Shown one piece after another: positions 9,799-19,181 of a stretch of DNA of 64,000 nucleotides. The stretch's first letter is position 1. Each line of letters opens with the position of its first letter. The notes under the pieces are model-generated. The model ran no database searches. It saw only the letters and a list, made by a program, of their open reading frames with translations, and was not told where the DNA came from. Origin of the DNA: Porticoccaceae bacterium. Its GTDB lineage: Bacteria; Pseudomonadota; Gammaproteobacteria; Pseudomonadales; Porticoccaceae. The stretch is taken from the NCBI GenBank assembly GCA_028822155.1, contig JAPKEJ010000002.1, positions 1-64,000 of the forward strand, in the 5' to 3' direction. Made by a program: the position numbers and the translations under genes.

Positions 9799-10595
9799 TA
9801 AGTCTCGCTCATTGTTTGATTGATGTGGTTGGCAATTGCGACAAAATCGCTGACTGCCAGTTGTTCTGGCCGCAATGAAAGGTCCAGCTGTCCATCTAAG
9901 TCGCCCAAAGCATGTGATAGCGATTTCAAACAGTTTCTGAGAGTCTTTCGACGCTGTTGAAAACTCAGATTAACGACCTGTCCGAATAGGATTTCATTTT
10001 CAGCGACAAAGGGTTTCTGTCGGTGAGGTTTTAATCTAACCACTGCAGATTGAACTTTGGGGGCTGGCCTAAAGGATTCAGGAGGGACAGGGATAATCGG
10101 CATCACCTGGCAGTGGTATTGAATCATTACCGATAGCCTTCCATATGTCTTGCTGCCAGGGCTCGCGCCCAAACGGTCCACCACTTCGCGCTGCAACATA
10201 AAATGCATATCTTTGATTAGATGACCCACTTGAAGTAGATGAAAGAGAATTGGAGTGGAAATGTTGTAGGGTAAGTTCCCTACAAGTCGCAAATCTCGGC
10301 CATCATAAAATTGGGTAAAATCTACATCTAGAGCATCACCACTGTGAATAGTAAATTCAGGATAATCGGCAAATTTAGCGGCTAATAACTTCACCAAATC
10401 ACGATCTAATTCCAAAACAGACATGCTGGGGCATCGTTTTATAAGATGCTCGGTCAGCGCAGCAGTGCCAGGCCCAATTTCTATGAGGTTATCGCTGACT
10501 TTCGGACCAATAGCAGAGATTATTTGGCTTATTACCTGTTGGTCGATAAGGAAATTTTGGCCAAATCGTTTGCGAGCTTGGTGGTCCTTCTTCAT
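9798..10595 (-). CDS. rsmA: 16S rRNA dimethyladenosine transferase
   Basis: SAM-dependent enzyme that dimethylates A1518 and A1519 at the 3' end of 16S rRNA, a late 30S assembly checkpoint (KsgA). 265 residues (E. coli 273). It begins with the family motif KRFGQNFLIDQ, followed by the SAM-binding motif IEIGPGTAALTEHL at about 38-51 and the catalytic NLPYN at about 106-110. Its start overlaps the pdxA stop by 4 bp. Confidence 0.97.
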   Translation of the reverse strand: MKKDHQARKRFGQNFLIDQQVISQIISAIGPKVSDNLIEIGPGTAALTEHLIKRCPSMSVLELDRDLVKLLAAKFADYPEFTIHSGDALDVDFTQFYDGRDLRLVGNLPYNISTPILFHLLQVGHLIKDMHFMLQREVVDRLGASPGSKTYGRLSVMIQYHCQVMPIIPVPPESFRPAPKVQSAVVRLKPHRQKPFVAENEILFGQVVNLSFQQRRKTLRNCLKSLSHALGDLDGQLDLSLRPEQLAVSDFVAIANHINQTMSET

Positions 10596-11569
10596 ATTTG
10601 GTTGCCAGCCATTTGCACCGCTACCTTTATTGCGGTGTGTAAACTACCAATGTCTGCAGAACCCGTACCGGCAAGATCTAGCGCTGTACCGTGATCAACC
10701 GATGTCCTGATAATAGGCAGGCCGAGGGTTATGTTGGCGGCTCTACCAAAGCCCTGATACTTCAGCACAGGTAATCCTTGGTCGTGGTACATCACTAAAA
10801 CTGCATCTGCACCCTTAAGGTACTTCTGGGTAAATAGTGTGTCAGCGGGTAGAGGCCCCACCAAATTAAAACCGGCCTCGCGATATCTACTAATTACAGG
10901 CACTATAATATCAATCTCTTCTTGTCCTAAATGTCCGCCTTCTCCTGCGTGAGGGTTGAGGCCGCTGACTAGAATCGTAGGCTGTTGTATGCCGAATTTA
11001 TCTTGAAGGTCTTGATGTAGCACGTCGATTACTGACGTGAGGAGCTCGGCAGAAATAGCGTCAGGAACATCACGAAGAGGGAGATGAGTGGTTGCTAAAG
11101 CAACGCGTAACTGCTCTGTTACCAACATCATTACTACAGTGTCACTGTTTGTTTTTTTAGCCAAATATTCAGTATGGCCGCTAAATTTAATGCCAGCGTC
11201 ATTAATAATGGATTTCTGTACAGGCCCCGTGATCATCGCGTGGCATACGCCTTTTTCACAGGAAGCGATCGCAGCATCTAAACAGTTGAGCACATAGGAT
11301 GCATTGGCTTCATTTAGCACACCAGGTACGACTGGCATCGCCACCTTAATTGGAACAATGGCAAGTTCACCAGGTATTGATGAGACAAAGTCGTCCTTCA
11401 CTTCAACTAGATTAAGCGGCAGGTCGAGCAGAATGGCGCGCTCTGCCAACATATCTGGATCGGCGAACGCTATAAATTGCTGCTGCTGTTTTTGTTGGAC
11501 CAATTGGATTAGTACATCAGGACCGACCCCGGAGGGCTCCCCCGGGGTCAATGCCAGATTGAGTGTCAT
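10592..11569 (-). CDS. pdxA: 4-hydroxythreonine-4-phosphate dehydrogenase
   Basis: NAD-dependent oxidation step of the DXP-dependent pyridoxal phosphate pathway. 325 residues (E. coli 329). Seen are TPGEPSGVGPD at about 8-18, the GHTEYLA metal/substrate region near 134-140, LNPHAGEGGHLG and the conserved MYHDQGLP near 272-279, supplying the metal-binding histidines. Overlaps surA by 4 bp. PdxA in this operon position is a common gammaproteobacterial arrangement. Confidence 0.97.
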   Translation of the reverse strand: MTLNLALTPGEPSGVGPDVLIQLVQQKQQQQFIAFADPDMLAERAILLDLPLNLVEVKDDFVSSIPGELAIVPIKVAMPVVPGVLNEANASYVLNCLDAAIASCEKGVCHAMITGPVQKSIINDAGIKFSGHTEYLAKKTNSDTVVMMLVTEQLRVALATTHLPLRDVPDAISAELLTSVIDVLHQDLQDKFGIQQPTILVSGLNPHAGEGGHLGQEEIDIIVPVISRYREAGFNLVGPLPADTLFTQKYLKGADAVLVMYHDQGLPVLKYQGFGRAANITLGLPIIRTSVDHGTALDLAGTGSADIGSLHTAIKVAVQMAGNQI

Positions 11570-12897
11570 GACTTAGCCGGCGCTTTAATTTCGATAAAGG
11601 CCTCGTCACGTATTTCTTGAAGCCAGACCTGAAGCTCTTCTTCATACTTTCGCTGTCGGAGCATCGTTTGCGCTCTATTCCTCAAGATCTCACCACTAAA
11701 ATCCTGTTCCCGACGTTCGGTCACTTGCAGAATATGCCAGCCAAATTGAGATGCGAACGGTGTACTTACGTCATTAACTGCAATGGTACTCATGGTTTGC
11801 TCAAACTCAGGAACAAACATTCCTGGAGTGGACCAGCCTAATTCGCCGCCATTTAAAGCAGACCCGGGATCTTCTGAAAATTCTTTAGATAGAATAGCAA
11901 AGTCTTCCCCGGCAATAATTTGTGCGCGTAATTTATTGAGTTGATCAATAGTCGTACTTTCATCGCGAATTTGATTGGGTTTAATTAGAATGTGCCGTGC
12001 GAAGTGCTGTTCTATCAGTTGCTTTCCGCCGCCACGACGCTCATAAAGTTTAATCAAGTGATAGCCTGCGTCACTGCGGATAGGTTTGGATATCTCACCG
12101 AGGTCTAATCGCTCTACGGCATCAATAAATACACCGGGCAATTGCGCCATTTTTCTCCAACCAAGGTCGCCACCTTGAAGGGCGGATTGGTCTGCGGAGT
12201 TGGCAATGGCTAGCGCTCTAAAGTCTTCTCCGTTATTAGCTTCATCTAACAATGTTTGCGCCCTATCAAGTATTCCATCGATCTTCTGCTTGCTAGATCC
12301 GCTGGATATTGAAAGTAAAATTTGGCCAATATTGACATCGGGAGAGGTGACAAAACGACCTTCTTCGGAACTCAAAAAATTATCTAATTCCTGCTCGCTA
12401 ATTCTGATACGACGCATCACCTTGCCTTGCTGGACCCTAAGAATCGTCATTTCATTGCGAATCTCTTCTCGGATTATAGCTACGCTACTGCCTTGCAGAG
12501 CAAGCTGGTCGATATACTCGTCCATAGTTTGTTTGTTGCTTGTGGCAATCCGAGCTATAGCTTGATTGAGCTCTTCATCAGTGATGCGGATACCTGCGCT
12601 GTAACCCATAGTAAGTTGCAGACGCTCAGAGATTAGTCTCTCGAGTATCTGTTGTGTCAGAATATCCTCTGGAGGCGCCTTAGTACCAGAAGCTTGGATC
12701 TGGGTTAGTACCACCATCATTCTTTGATCTAGCTCGCTTTGTAACACCACATCATCATCGACGATGGCGGTTATCTTATCTAAGACTTTAATCTGAGCAT
12801 TAACCATGCTAGGTAAAAAAAGCATACTAATAACTAAGATTAATCCAGCGAGTTTTTGTTTAGAAGTTCTCTGTATGTTCATATCCATAAATACCAT
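11566..12897 (-). CDS. surA: Periplasmic chaperone and peptidyl-prolyl isomerase SurA
   Basis: Carries outer-membrane proteins across the periplasm to the Bam complex. Up to 443 residues (E. coli 428). A hydrophobic signal segment ends near MVNAQ, followed by the SurA N-terminal domain (ITAIVDDDVVLQSELDQRM) and two parvulin domains, each with the GGDLGW or GGELGW motif. Starts at 12897, 12888 or 12882 are possible; none has a clear ribosome-binding site, and all overlap the end of lptD (23-38 bp), so coupling to lptD translation is likely. Confidence 0.95.
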   Translation of the reverse strand: MVFMDMNIQRTSKQKLAGLILVISMLFLPSMVNAQIKVLDKITAIVDDDVVLQSELDQRMMVVLTQIQASGTKAPPEDILTQQILERLISERLQLTMGYSAGIRITDEELNQAIARIATSNKQTMDEYIDQLALQGSSVAIIREEIRNEMTILRVQQGKVMRRIRISEQELDNFLSSEEGRFVTSPDVNIGQILLSISSGSSKQKIDGILDRAQTLLDEANNGEDFRALAIANSADQSALQGGDLGWRKMAQLPGVFIDAVERLDLGEISKPIRSDAGYHLIKLYERRGGGKQLIEQHFARHILIKPNQIRDESTTIDQLNKLRAQIIAGEDFAILSKEFSEDPGSALNGGELGWSTPGMFVPEFEQTMSTIAVNDVSTPFASQFGWHILQVTERREQDFSGEILRNRAQTMLRQRKYEEELQVWLQEIRDEAFIEIKAPAKS

Positions 12898-15298
12898 TGC
12901 GTAACATTGTATCTACCCGGCCACTACTGCCAGCCAGACCTTTAAATTCTATTTGGAAAAAGAGACCATTTTTGCCTCTTAATTCTTGCTCGGGAAACAA
13001 TACCTCATCATCTCTATCCAACCATCTGCGAGCGACAAGGGATGCTCTCCAACAACAGTTGTTGTATTCGAACCCAGCGAACACTTCAAGTTCCCTGCGA
13101 TTTGTAAAATCATGACTCCAGCGCCCAACGAGATTAAAATTATTCGATACTGGGATGAACGCCGACACATTAGCTTGCTTTATATCTTGGTCGACCGCCT
13201 GAATATCATATAACCGAGAATCCCTGCTAGTATATCTATAAGTGAAGTTGAATAGTCTTCTTTCTCGGTCATTATAGCGAAGACTTAGGCTACTTTTTTG
13301 TAGATGATGATCGAAATCGTTGTAGACGAGATCTGTATTGAAACGCCATTTCTTATTGATTCGACCGGCCAGTTCTATCGCGATGAGAGATTTATCTCGA
13401 CCCATGTCGGATAATTCTTTGGCAGTGGGTGCCGCTGCCAATGTTACTAATCGATCTGCGTAGTACACAGACTGGGCGATACTCGCTCTGAAGCGCTCTT
13501 GGCCGGATGCTTGGTCAATAAAGCGAGTGGTAAAACCTAGTGTCAAACGCTTATCGTCAGAAATCCTATCGCCGCCGACGAAGCGGCCGTCGCGAAACAG
13601 TTTTTCATAAGAGGGGGTGAGTTCTCTTGTGTCAAAGTCAGGTAATGACGATTGATCTCTGTAGGTTGATTTTAGATAAAACAGTCGCGGCTCAAAAGTT
13701 TGCGTATAACCATCCAACCAGCTTGAATTTCTTTCAAAGAAGACGCTGGTGTCAAGACTGTAGACAGGAACGGTAATTTCGGGACTTCTATTAGTTAACT
13801 GAACTGAAAGGTCACCTGGATCATTTAGGCTGTAGGCAAGGTGTTTCAGTTGTACTTTTGGCTTAAAGTAACCCCAATTCCAGCGCTGATCCCAACTTAT
13901 ACCGTAATCAACGCGACTGCGGCTACCTTCAATCATGCCTGGATTGTTGTGGTTAAATAGGGTGTATTGGTTGTTAAGGTCTACCACCATATTGTTAGCA
14001 AAACGATAATAGCCATCGATAGTCACATTAGGTAAGACTGAGTACTGATCATCTAACCCTTCTGTGATTACCTGATAGTCCCGACTTTCGATACGATAGT
14101 TCCAATGATCGGTCTTATAGCTAGCATCGGCTCGCTGCTGCAAGTGGGTTCTGCTAGTCTCATCGAGCGTCATATTACCAAGATCACGAACGTATTGTAT
14201 GTCGCTGACCTTACTGTAATCTACCGAGGTCGTCCAAGGCAGGCCTTCGCCGCCAAGATGGTTGAGATTGAACATATAGCGATCTTCACCCTCATTCGGG
14301 TAAAGCCCAGTCAGAGGGTCAATTTTTTCGGCGTCATTTCCACCTTTGTCGTTGGTTAAAAAAGCAGCAGAGACCTTATTTTTAGACCAGCTATTCATAT
14401 AACGAAAATCTGTCTCTAGACCAAAACCGCGATGTTGAATGTAACGCGGAGATATTGTTGCGTCGTAATTCTCAGCGATATTCCAATAAATTGGCTGGGT
14501 AAAATCTAAGCCATTTTTTTGGTTCATATCGATCGCGGGAAATAGTAAACCTGACGCGCGACGATCATCGATTGGAAATTTCATGTAGGGTAAGTAGAAA
14601 ATTGGGACATCTTTGACTTCTAGGCGGGCACTTTTAACTGTAGCGAAACCAGAATTTTGATCAATTTTAATTTCTTTAGTCACTAACTGCCAACTTGAAT
14701 CGCCGGGTTGGCAGGACGAGTATGAAGCATCAGAAATAACGATAATATCTTCGGCTGTCCGGTTTACTTGCTTGGCGACGCCGCGGATTGAAGCTTGATG
14801 AATGACATAGTTTACATTGTTGACCTGTACATTTCGTGTAGCCATATCGATGATGGCCTCATCGCCGATTAGCAATAATCCTGGTTCACGAAATTGTACA
14901 TCGCCTTTCAGCGAAACCTGTCCGATCGACTTATCTACTCTGGCATGGCGACTGCGAACCTCACGGTTACCCTGAGATATATGAACATCACCTTCTAAGA
15001 TCGCTACTGAATCAGAAGGTGCTTCTGTGGAGATAGCTTTAATCCTTAGAGGTGCATCTTCCATCTTCAAATCAGCGTCTTGACCATCGTATTGAGGTTC
15101 AATATAGGCACCACAACAGTTAGGAGGTAGTTTTCCGCGTTGCTCGTCGGTCATATTCTGGGCTTTAACCCAGTCAAGGCTGTGAGGTGCGGAGTCACTT
15201 TCATTAGCTAGCGTGGTCATTGGCCATGCGAGAATGATGGCCGCCGCTATTATAAAACGCAGATTAAGTCGGGTAACAATGTATTGATTTGCTAGCAT
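12860..15298 (-). CDS. lptD: LPS-assembly outer-membrane protein LptD
   Basis: Outer-membrane beta-barrel that inserts lipopolysaccharide into the outer leaflet with LptE (also present at 20260-20751). 812 residues (E. coli 784). A signal peptide (about 1-31) is followed by a Cys pair at 61-62, the OstA/LptA-like beta-jellyroll (LEGDVHISQGNREVRSRHARVD) and a long C-terminal barrel. Another Cys pair lies near the C-terminus (NNCCWRA), so the two disulfides that control LptD maturation are probably conserved. First gene of the minus-strand operon. Confidence 0.97.
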   Translation of the reverse strand: MLANQYIVTRLNLRFIIAAAIILAWPMTTLANESDSAPHSLDWVKAQNMTDEQRGKLPPNCCGAYIEPQYDGQDADLKMEDAPLRIKAISTEAPSDSVAILEGDVHISQGNREVRSRHARVDKSIGQVSLKGDVQFREPGLLLIGDEAIIDMATRNVQVNNVNYVIHQASIRGVAKQVNRTAEDIIVISDASYSSCQPGDSSWQLVTKEIKIDQNSGFATVKSARLEVKDVPIFYLPYMKFPIDDRRASGLLFPAIDMNQKNGLDFTQPIYWNIAENYDATISPRYIQHRGFGLETDFRYMNSWSKNKVSAAFLTNDKGGNDAEKIDPLTGLYPNEGEDRYMFNLNHLGGEGLPWTTSVDYSKVSDIQYVRDLGNMTLDETSRTHLQQRADASYKTDHWNYRIESRDYQVITEGLDDQYSVLPNVTIDGYYRFANNMVVDLNNQYTLFNHNNPGMIEGSRSRVDYGISWDQRWNWGYFKPKVQLKHLAYSLNDPGDLSVQLTNRSPEITVPVYSLDTSVFFERNSSWLDGYTQTFEPRLFYLKSTYRDQSSLPDFDTRELTPSYEKLFRDGRFVGGDRISDDKRLTLGFTTRFIDQASGQERFRASIAQSVYYADRLVTLAAAPTAKELSDMGRDKSLIAIELAGRINKKWRFNTDLVYNDFDHHLQKSSLSLRYNDRERRLFNFTYRYTSRDSRLYDIQAVDQDIKQANVSAFIPVSNNFNLVGRWSHDFTNRRELEVFAGFEYNNCCWRASLVARRWLDRDDEVLFPEQELRGKNGLFFQIEFKGLAGSSGRVDTMLRNGIYGYEHTENF

Positions 15299-15469
15299 CA
15301 GAGCCAGAGTCCAACAGTCATATTAATACCAGAACATTTTACCTGATATATTCGACTATTAGCGCGATCAAATGACTTAAATGAGCTAAAATTAAATTTT
15401 ATTGCCAAGGGAGAATAGATACAGTGCTTGTAGCCGATAAATCAGCGTCCTTTGGAGGAATTGAAACTG

Positions 15470-16507
15470 ATGGATAGCGATCTTAGCCAGAGTTTTATAG
15501 ATTGGATTTTGGCTTATCTACCCGCGGGCAACAAACTTGCTGAGCCGCTGCGTCTCTCTCCTCTCAAAGGTGATGCTGGGTTTCGCCGCTATTATCGATT
15601 AAATACTCAGCCAAGCCTTATCGCAGTTAATTCACCTCCAAGCCAGGAAAAGAACGAGGCCTACGTCGATATCTCATTAGTGTTTAAAACTGCTGGCATA
15701 AGACGGCCTTCGATTAGAGCGGTTGATTTTACTCGTGGCTTTTTACTGTTAGAAGACTTTGGTGATAAATTAGTACAGTCGGTTCTCACCGATATAACCG
15801 TTAAATATCGCTATCAGCAAGCGGAGGCCACGCTCCTATCAATTCAACAATTACCGGTTAACCCTCACATTTTCAAGGCATATGACACAGAGCTGTTGTC
15901 GGAAGAGCTCGATTTATTCCAACACTGGTTTGTAAAAGAGCTACTTGGGATCAGGATTGATTCTGCGGCACAGCTTATGATTGAAAAACTTTACAGTGAT
16001 CTAATTAGTAGCGCGTTAGAGCAGCCGAGGGTTATTGTTCACCGAGACTATCACTCACGTAATTTAATGATCTTGAATGATGACAGCATTGGAGTGATCG
16101 ACTTCCAAGATGCTGTCTATGGCCCTATCACCTATGATCTGGTGTCTCTTTTAAGGGATTGCTACGTGCGCTGGCCTGTGGAATTAGTTCAAGAAAGGAC
16201 GCTAAATTATAAGAAAAAATTAGAGCAATTGGGGCTGGTAGACGGAGTTAGCGATCAGGAATTTTTACGCTGGTTTGATCTTATGGGGTTACAAAGGCAT
16301 ATAAAAGTGATGGGTATATTTTCTAGATTAGCGTTAAGAGATCACAAAGTTGATTATTTGGGTGATCTCTCTCTAGTGATTACCTATAGCTTGGCGATAG
16401 CCAATCTCTATCCTGAGACCCGTGAATTTGCCTATTGGTTTAAGCACGAAATTACACCGTATGTGCTAAAGCAAGGTTGGTATAAGGAACGGAGTGGGCA
16501 GCAATGA
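15470..16507 (+). CDS. amgK: N-acetylmuramate/N-acetylglucosamine 1-kinase
   Basis: Aminoglycoside-phosphotransferase-fold kinase that phosphorylates recycled MurNAc at the anomeric carbon, first step of the MurU salvage route. 345 residues from the ATG at 15470, chosen because GGAGG lies 10 bp upstream; an upstream TTG at 15452 would place that site inside the gene. Kinase motifs are VIVHRDYHSRNLM (catalytic loop) and GVIDFQDAVYGP (metal-binding). It overlaps murU by 4 bp and is divergent from lptD, the same neighbourhood as in Pseudomonas. Confidence 0.93.
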   Translation: MDSDLSQSFIDWILAYLPAGNKLAEPLRLSPLKGDAGFRRYYRLNTQPSLIAVNSPPSQEKNEAYVDISLVFKTAGIRRPSIRAVDFTRGFLLLEDFGDKLVQSVLTDITVKYRYQQAEATLLSIQQLPVNPHIFKAYDTELLSEELDLFQHWFVKELLGIRIDSAAQLMIEKLYSDLISSALEQPRVIVHRDYHSRNLMILNDDSIGVIDFQDAVYGPITYDLVSLLRDCYVRWPVELVQERTLNYKKKLEQLGLVDGVSDQEFLRWFDLMGLQRHIKVMGIFSRLALRDHKVDYLGDLSLVITYSLAIANLYPETREFAYWFKHEITPYVLKQGWYKERSGQQ

Positions 16508-17178
16508 AGGCAATGATTTTAGCCGCTGGATTGGGTGCTCGACTTCGGCCACTAACAGATAGAACACCCAAGCCTATGCTTAAAATCGCCGGGAAACCAT
16601 TGCTTGAATATCATATTAAAAGGCTGTCGGCCGCTGGTATAACAGAAATTGTCATCAATATCTCTTGGTTAGCAGATCAAATAGAAGATTATTTTTCTGA
16701 TGGTAGCGACTTCGGAGTGACGATAATTTGGTCGCGTGAACAAAGCCCTTTAGAGACTGGAGGTGGTATTTTTAATGCTTTGCCGGCCTTAGGCCCAGCC
16801 CCTTTCTTATTGATTAGTGGTGATATTTGGACTGATTTTCCGATTGAAACCCTATCGATCAAACCGTTAAAACCGAACAACCTAGCTCATTTAGTGCTGG
16901 TGGATAATCCTGAGCACAATCTAATGGGAGACTTTTCGCTAGAGAGCAATAGAGTAGGCTTTGGGTCGGAACGACATACCTACAGTGGAATTAGTATATT
17001 AAGCCCTGAGTTATTCAATGATATTGATGGTCAGGAGAGCGTTTTTCCATTGCGAAATGTGCTGCGATCGGCGATTCTCTCTAATCGGATAAGCGGCATC
17101 CTTTATTCGGGGGAATGGTGCGATATGGGGACTTTACAGCGGTATACTAAGTTAAATAAGCAGATAACTGAGGGCTAA
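16504..17178 (+). CDS. murU: N-acetylmuramate alpha-1-phosphate uridylyltransferase
   Basis: Converts MurNAc-1-phosphate to UDP-MurNAc, bypassing de novo synthesis by MurA/MurB and therefore lowering dependence on the fosfomycin target. 224 residues with the nucleotidyltransferase signature AMILAAGLGARLRPLTDRTP at residues 3-22 (KPM follows) and the metal-binding region LISGDIWTD near 106. Its coupling to amgK supports this over a generic sugar nucleotidyltransferase. Confidence 0.92.
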   Translation: MKAMILAAGLGARLRPLTDRTPKPMLKIAGKPLLEYHIKRLSAAGITEIVINISWLADQIEDYFSDGSDFGVTIIWSREQSPLETGGGIFNALPALGPAPFLLISGDIWTDFPIETLSIKPLKPNNLAHLVLVDNPEHNLMGDFSLESNRVGFGSERHTYSGISILSPELFNDIDGQESVFPLRNVLRSAILSNRISGILYSGEWCDMGTLQRYTKLNKQITEG

Positions 17179-17179
17179 A

Positions 17180-17524
17180 ATGTCACTACAGGCGAGTTTT
17201 AAAATTTTCTTCTGGGCGGCTATTTTAGCCGTGATGATATTATCCCTATTGCCTATTACTGTTCCTCATGAGTTGGTTAGCTGGCAGGACAAAGTGCATC
17301 ATTCTGTAGCCTATGGGCTGCTGTTCCTTTTAGCTATTTCTGCTTATGGGTATCGATTTGCGCTTTGGAGAATCGGTGTTGTTCTTGCACTTTTTGGTTT
17401 GCTGATGGAAATAGCTCAGTCCATGACGGCATATCGTTATGGGGATCCCCTTGATTTTCTAGCTAATATTTCGGGCATTCTTTTAGTAGGTATTGCATAT
17501 AGATTGCGCAGGCGGCGGTCATGA
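17180..17524 (+). CDS. VanZ-like small membrane protein
   Basis: 114 residues with about four hydrophobic segments. The motif DKVHHSVAYGLLFLLAI (about 35-51) and the later EIAQSMTAYRYGDPLDFLANISGI are typical of VanZ-like proteins, whose biochemical role is uncertain; the founding member confers low-level teicoplanin resistance. It begins one base after murU and overlaps the next gene by 4 bp, so it may belong to the cell-wall salvage operon, but no function can be assigned. Confidence 0.8.
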   Translation: MSLQASFKIFFWAAILAVMILSLLPITVPHELVSWQDKVHHSVAYGLLFLLAISAYGYRFALWRIGVVLALFGLLMEIAQSMTAYRYGDPLDFLANISGILLVGIAYRLRRRRS

Positions 17525-17754
17525 TTTCAGTGTATCGTGGCAGTGATTATTTTGAAGCTCAGCTGCTCAGAGACTTAATCGAGCAGGCCGGCTTTCAGGT
17601 TTTTCTCCACGGAGCTTCATTGCAGGGTGGTTTGGGAGAGGTCGCAGTCATGGGGCACTTGTCGATCATGGTCAATGAAAAAGATCAATCCGAGGCTGCA
17701 GAGCTAGTGATGGCCTATGAGCGCGGCGACTTTACTTTAAAAGACGAACAATGA
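17521..17754 (+). CDS. DUF2007 domain protein
   Basis: A 77-residue soluble protein with the DUF2007 pattern: YFEAQLLRDLIEQAGFQVFL (about 10-29) followed by GGLGEVAVMGHLSIMVNE. Family members resemble PII-like small alpha/beta proteins and have been called putative signal-transducing proteins, with no established role. Overlaps both neighbours by 4 bp, so it is co-translated between the VanZ-like gene and the transporter. Confidence 0.82.
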   Translation: MISVYRGSDYFEAQLLRDLIEQAGFQVFLHGASLQGGLGEVAVMGHLSIMVNEKDQSEAAELVMAYERGDFTLKDEQ

Positions 17755-19148
17755 CTTATCAAATTAAGCAACTTATGCTCTGGATTGGTCCTCTTGCGGG
17801 TGCTGGTGTCTCGGCTTTAATGCTGTCTTACGGTTGGGCAATCGAGGGAGCTTTAACCGGTGGCCTGACGGTTCTTTGCGCTCTGTGGTGGATATTTGAA
17901 CCTATTCCTATTCCAGCAACATCGATGATTCCCTTAGGCGTTATGCCTTTGCTAGGTATACTCGATGGCAAGCAAGTTGCTCAGGCTTACGGTGACCCAC
18001 TTATTATTTTATTAATGGGCGGTGCCATGCTGTCAAAAGCGATGGAAAAAAGCGGTGCTCATCGTCGGATTGCATTGGGGCTAGTGAATCTGTTTGGCGG
18101 TGAGAGCCAGAGTCGATTGGTGTTTGGCTTTATGGTTGCGTCTGCAGCATTGAGTATGTGGGTGTCAAACACGGCAACTACCCTTATGTTACTTCCTGTC
18201 GCCTACGCAGTGATAGACAGTGTGAAAAATTCTGATGAAAGCCAAAAGCTCGCTGTAGCTCTTTTTCTAGGCATTGCTTACTCCGCTAGTATTGGCGGTT
18301 TAGGTACTCCGATAGGCTCGCCGCCTAATGTTATTTTTCTTAAAGTGTATGCTGAAACTACGGGTTCCATGCCGAGCTTTAGCCAGTGGATGGCTTGGGC
18401 CTTACCCGTGGTTGTGATTATGATTCCTGTGGCTGGCTTATGGATGACGCGCCATCTAAAAAATGGCTCTCCGTTAGTAATACCTAAAGTTGGCGATTGG
18501 CGTGCCGAAGAAATTCGCGTGCTGATTGTATTTGGTTTAACTGCTCTAGCGTGGATAACCCTGCGCGAACCATTCGGTGGGTGGACTACTTGGTTCGGCG
18601 TACCTTCAGCAAATTATGCTGCAGTAGCCTTAACGGCAGTGGTGCTAATGTTTGTGATACCTAATGGTTCCGGAAGCAGGTTGTTGGATTGGGAGTCGGC
18701 ATCTACTATTCACTGGGGAGTCTTGCTGTTATTTGCCGGAGGCATAGCAATTGCGAAAGCCTTTGCGATCACAGGTATTAGCTCAGCAATCGGGGACGCG
18801 CTTTCCGGTGTGACTCGTTTATCAATTATTGTGGTAATAGCCGTTGTTGCTATGGCGGTCACTTTCCTCACAGAAATAACCAGTAACACCGCAACAACAG
18901 CCTTGTTAATGCCGATTCTTGCGGCGGCGTCCTTAGGCGCCGGTTTTGAACCGGCATTATTAATGTTGCCAGCAGCCCTATCTGCAAGCTGTGCTTTTAT
19001 GTTGCCAGTGGCTACTGGGCCCAACGCGATTGTTTTTGGTACCGGTAAAATTACAGTTGAACGTATGGTAAGAGAAGGGCTGATGCTCAATTTAATCGGG
19101 ATTCTGGTGATTACTTGTGTGGTTTATTTTTGGTTAGGTGGGCAGTAA
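17751..19148 (+). CDS. SLC13/DASS-family sodium:dicarboxylate symporter
   Basis: Inner-membrane secondary transporter of the divalent anion:sodium symporter family, which imports succinate, malate, citrate or sulfate. 465 residues with about eleven membrane helices. Two pseudo-symmetric Ser-Asn-Thr sodium/substrate motifs are present: WVSNTATTLMLLPVA (near 133-147) and EITSNTATTALLMP (near 376-389). GGLGTPIGSPPN is also typical. Exact substrate cannot be read from the sequence. It ends 33 bp from the converging holA. Confidence 0.9.
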   Translation: MTYQIKQLMLWIGPLAGAGVSALMLSYGWAIEGALTGGLTVLCALWWIFEPIPIPATSMIPLGVMPLLGILDGKQVAQAYGDPLIILLMGGAMLSKAMEKSGAHRRIALGLVNLFGGESQSRLVFGFMVASAALSMWVSNTATTLMLLPVAYAVIDSVKNSDESQKLAVALFLGIAYSASIGGLGTPIGSPPNVIFLKVYAETTGSMPSFSQWMAWALPVVVIMIPVAGLWMTRHLKNGSPLVIPKVGDWRAEEIRVLIVFGLTALAWITLREPFGGWTTWFGVPSANYAAVALTAVVLMFVIPNGSGSRLLDWESASTIHWGVLLLFAGGIAIAKAFAITGISSAIGDALSGVTRLSIIVVIAVVAMAVTFLTEITSNTATTALLMPILAAASLGAGFEPALLMLPAALSASCAFMLPVATGPNAIVFGTGKITVERMVREGLMLNLIGILVITCVVYFWLGGQ

Positions 19149-19181
19149 AATTAGAAATTGGCTCGTACCTAAGGGTTTACG

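Noticed and set aside
15452-15469. TTG start extending amgK by six residues
   Set aside because: It would put the GGAGG ribosome-binding site inside the coding region; the ATG at 15470 is correctly spaced.
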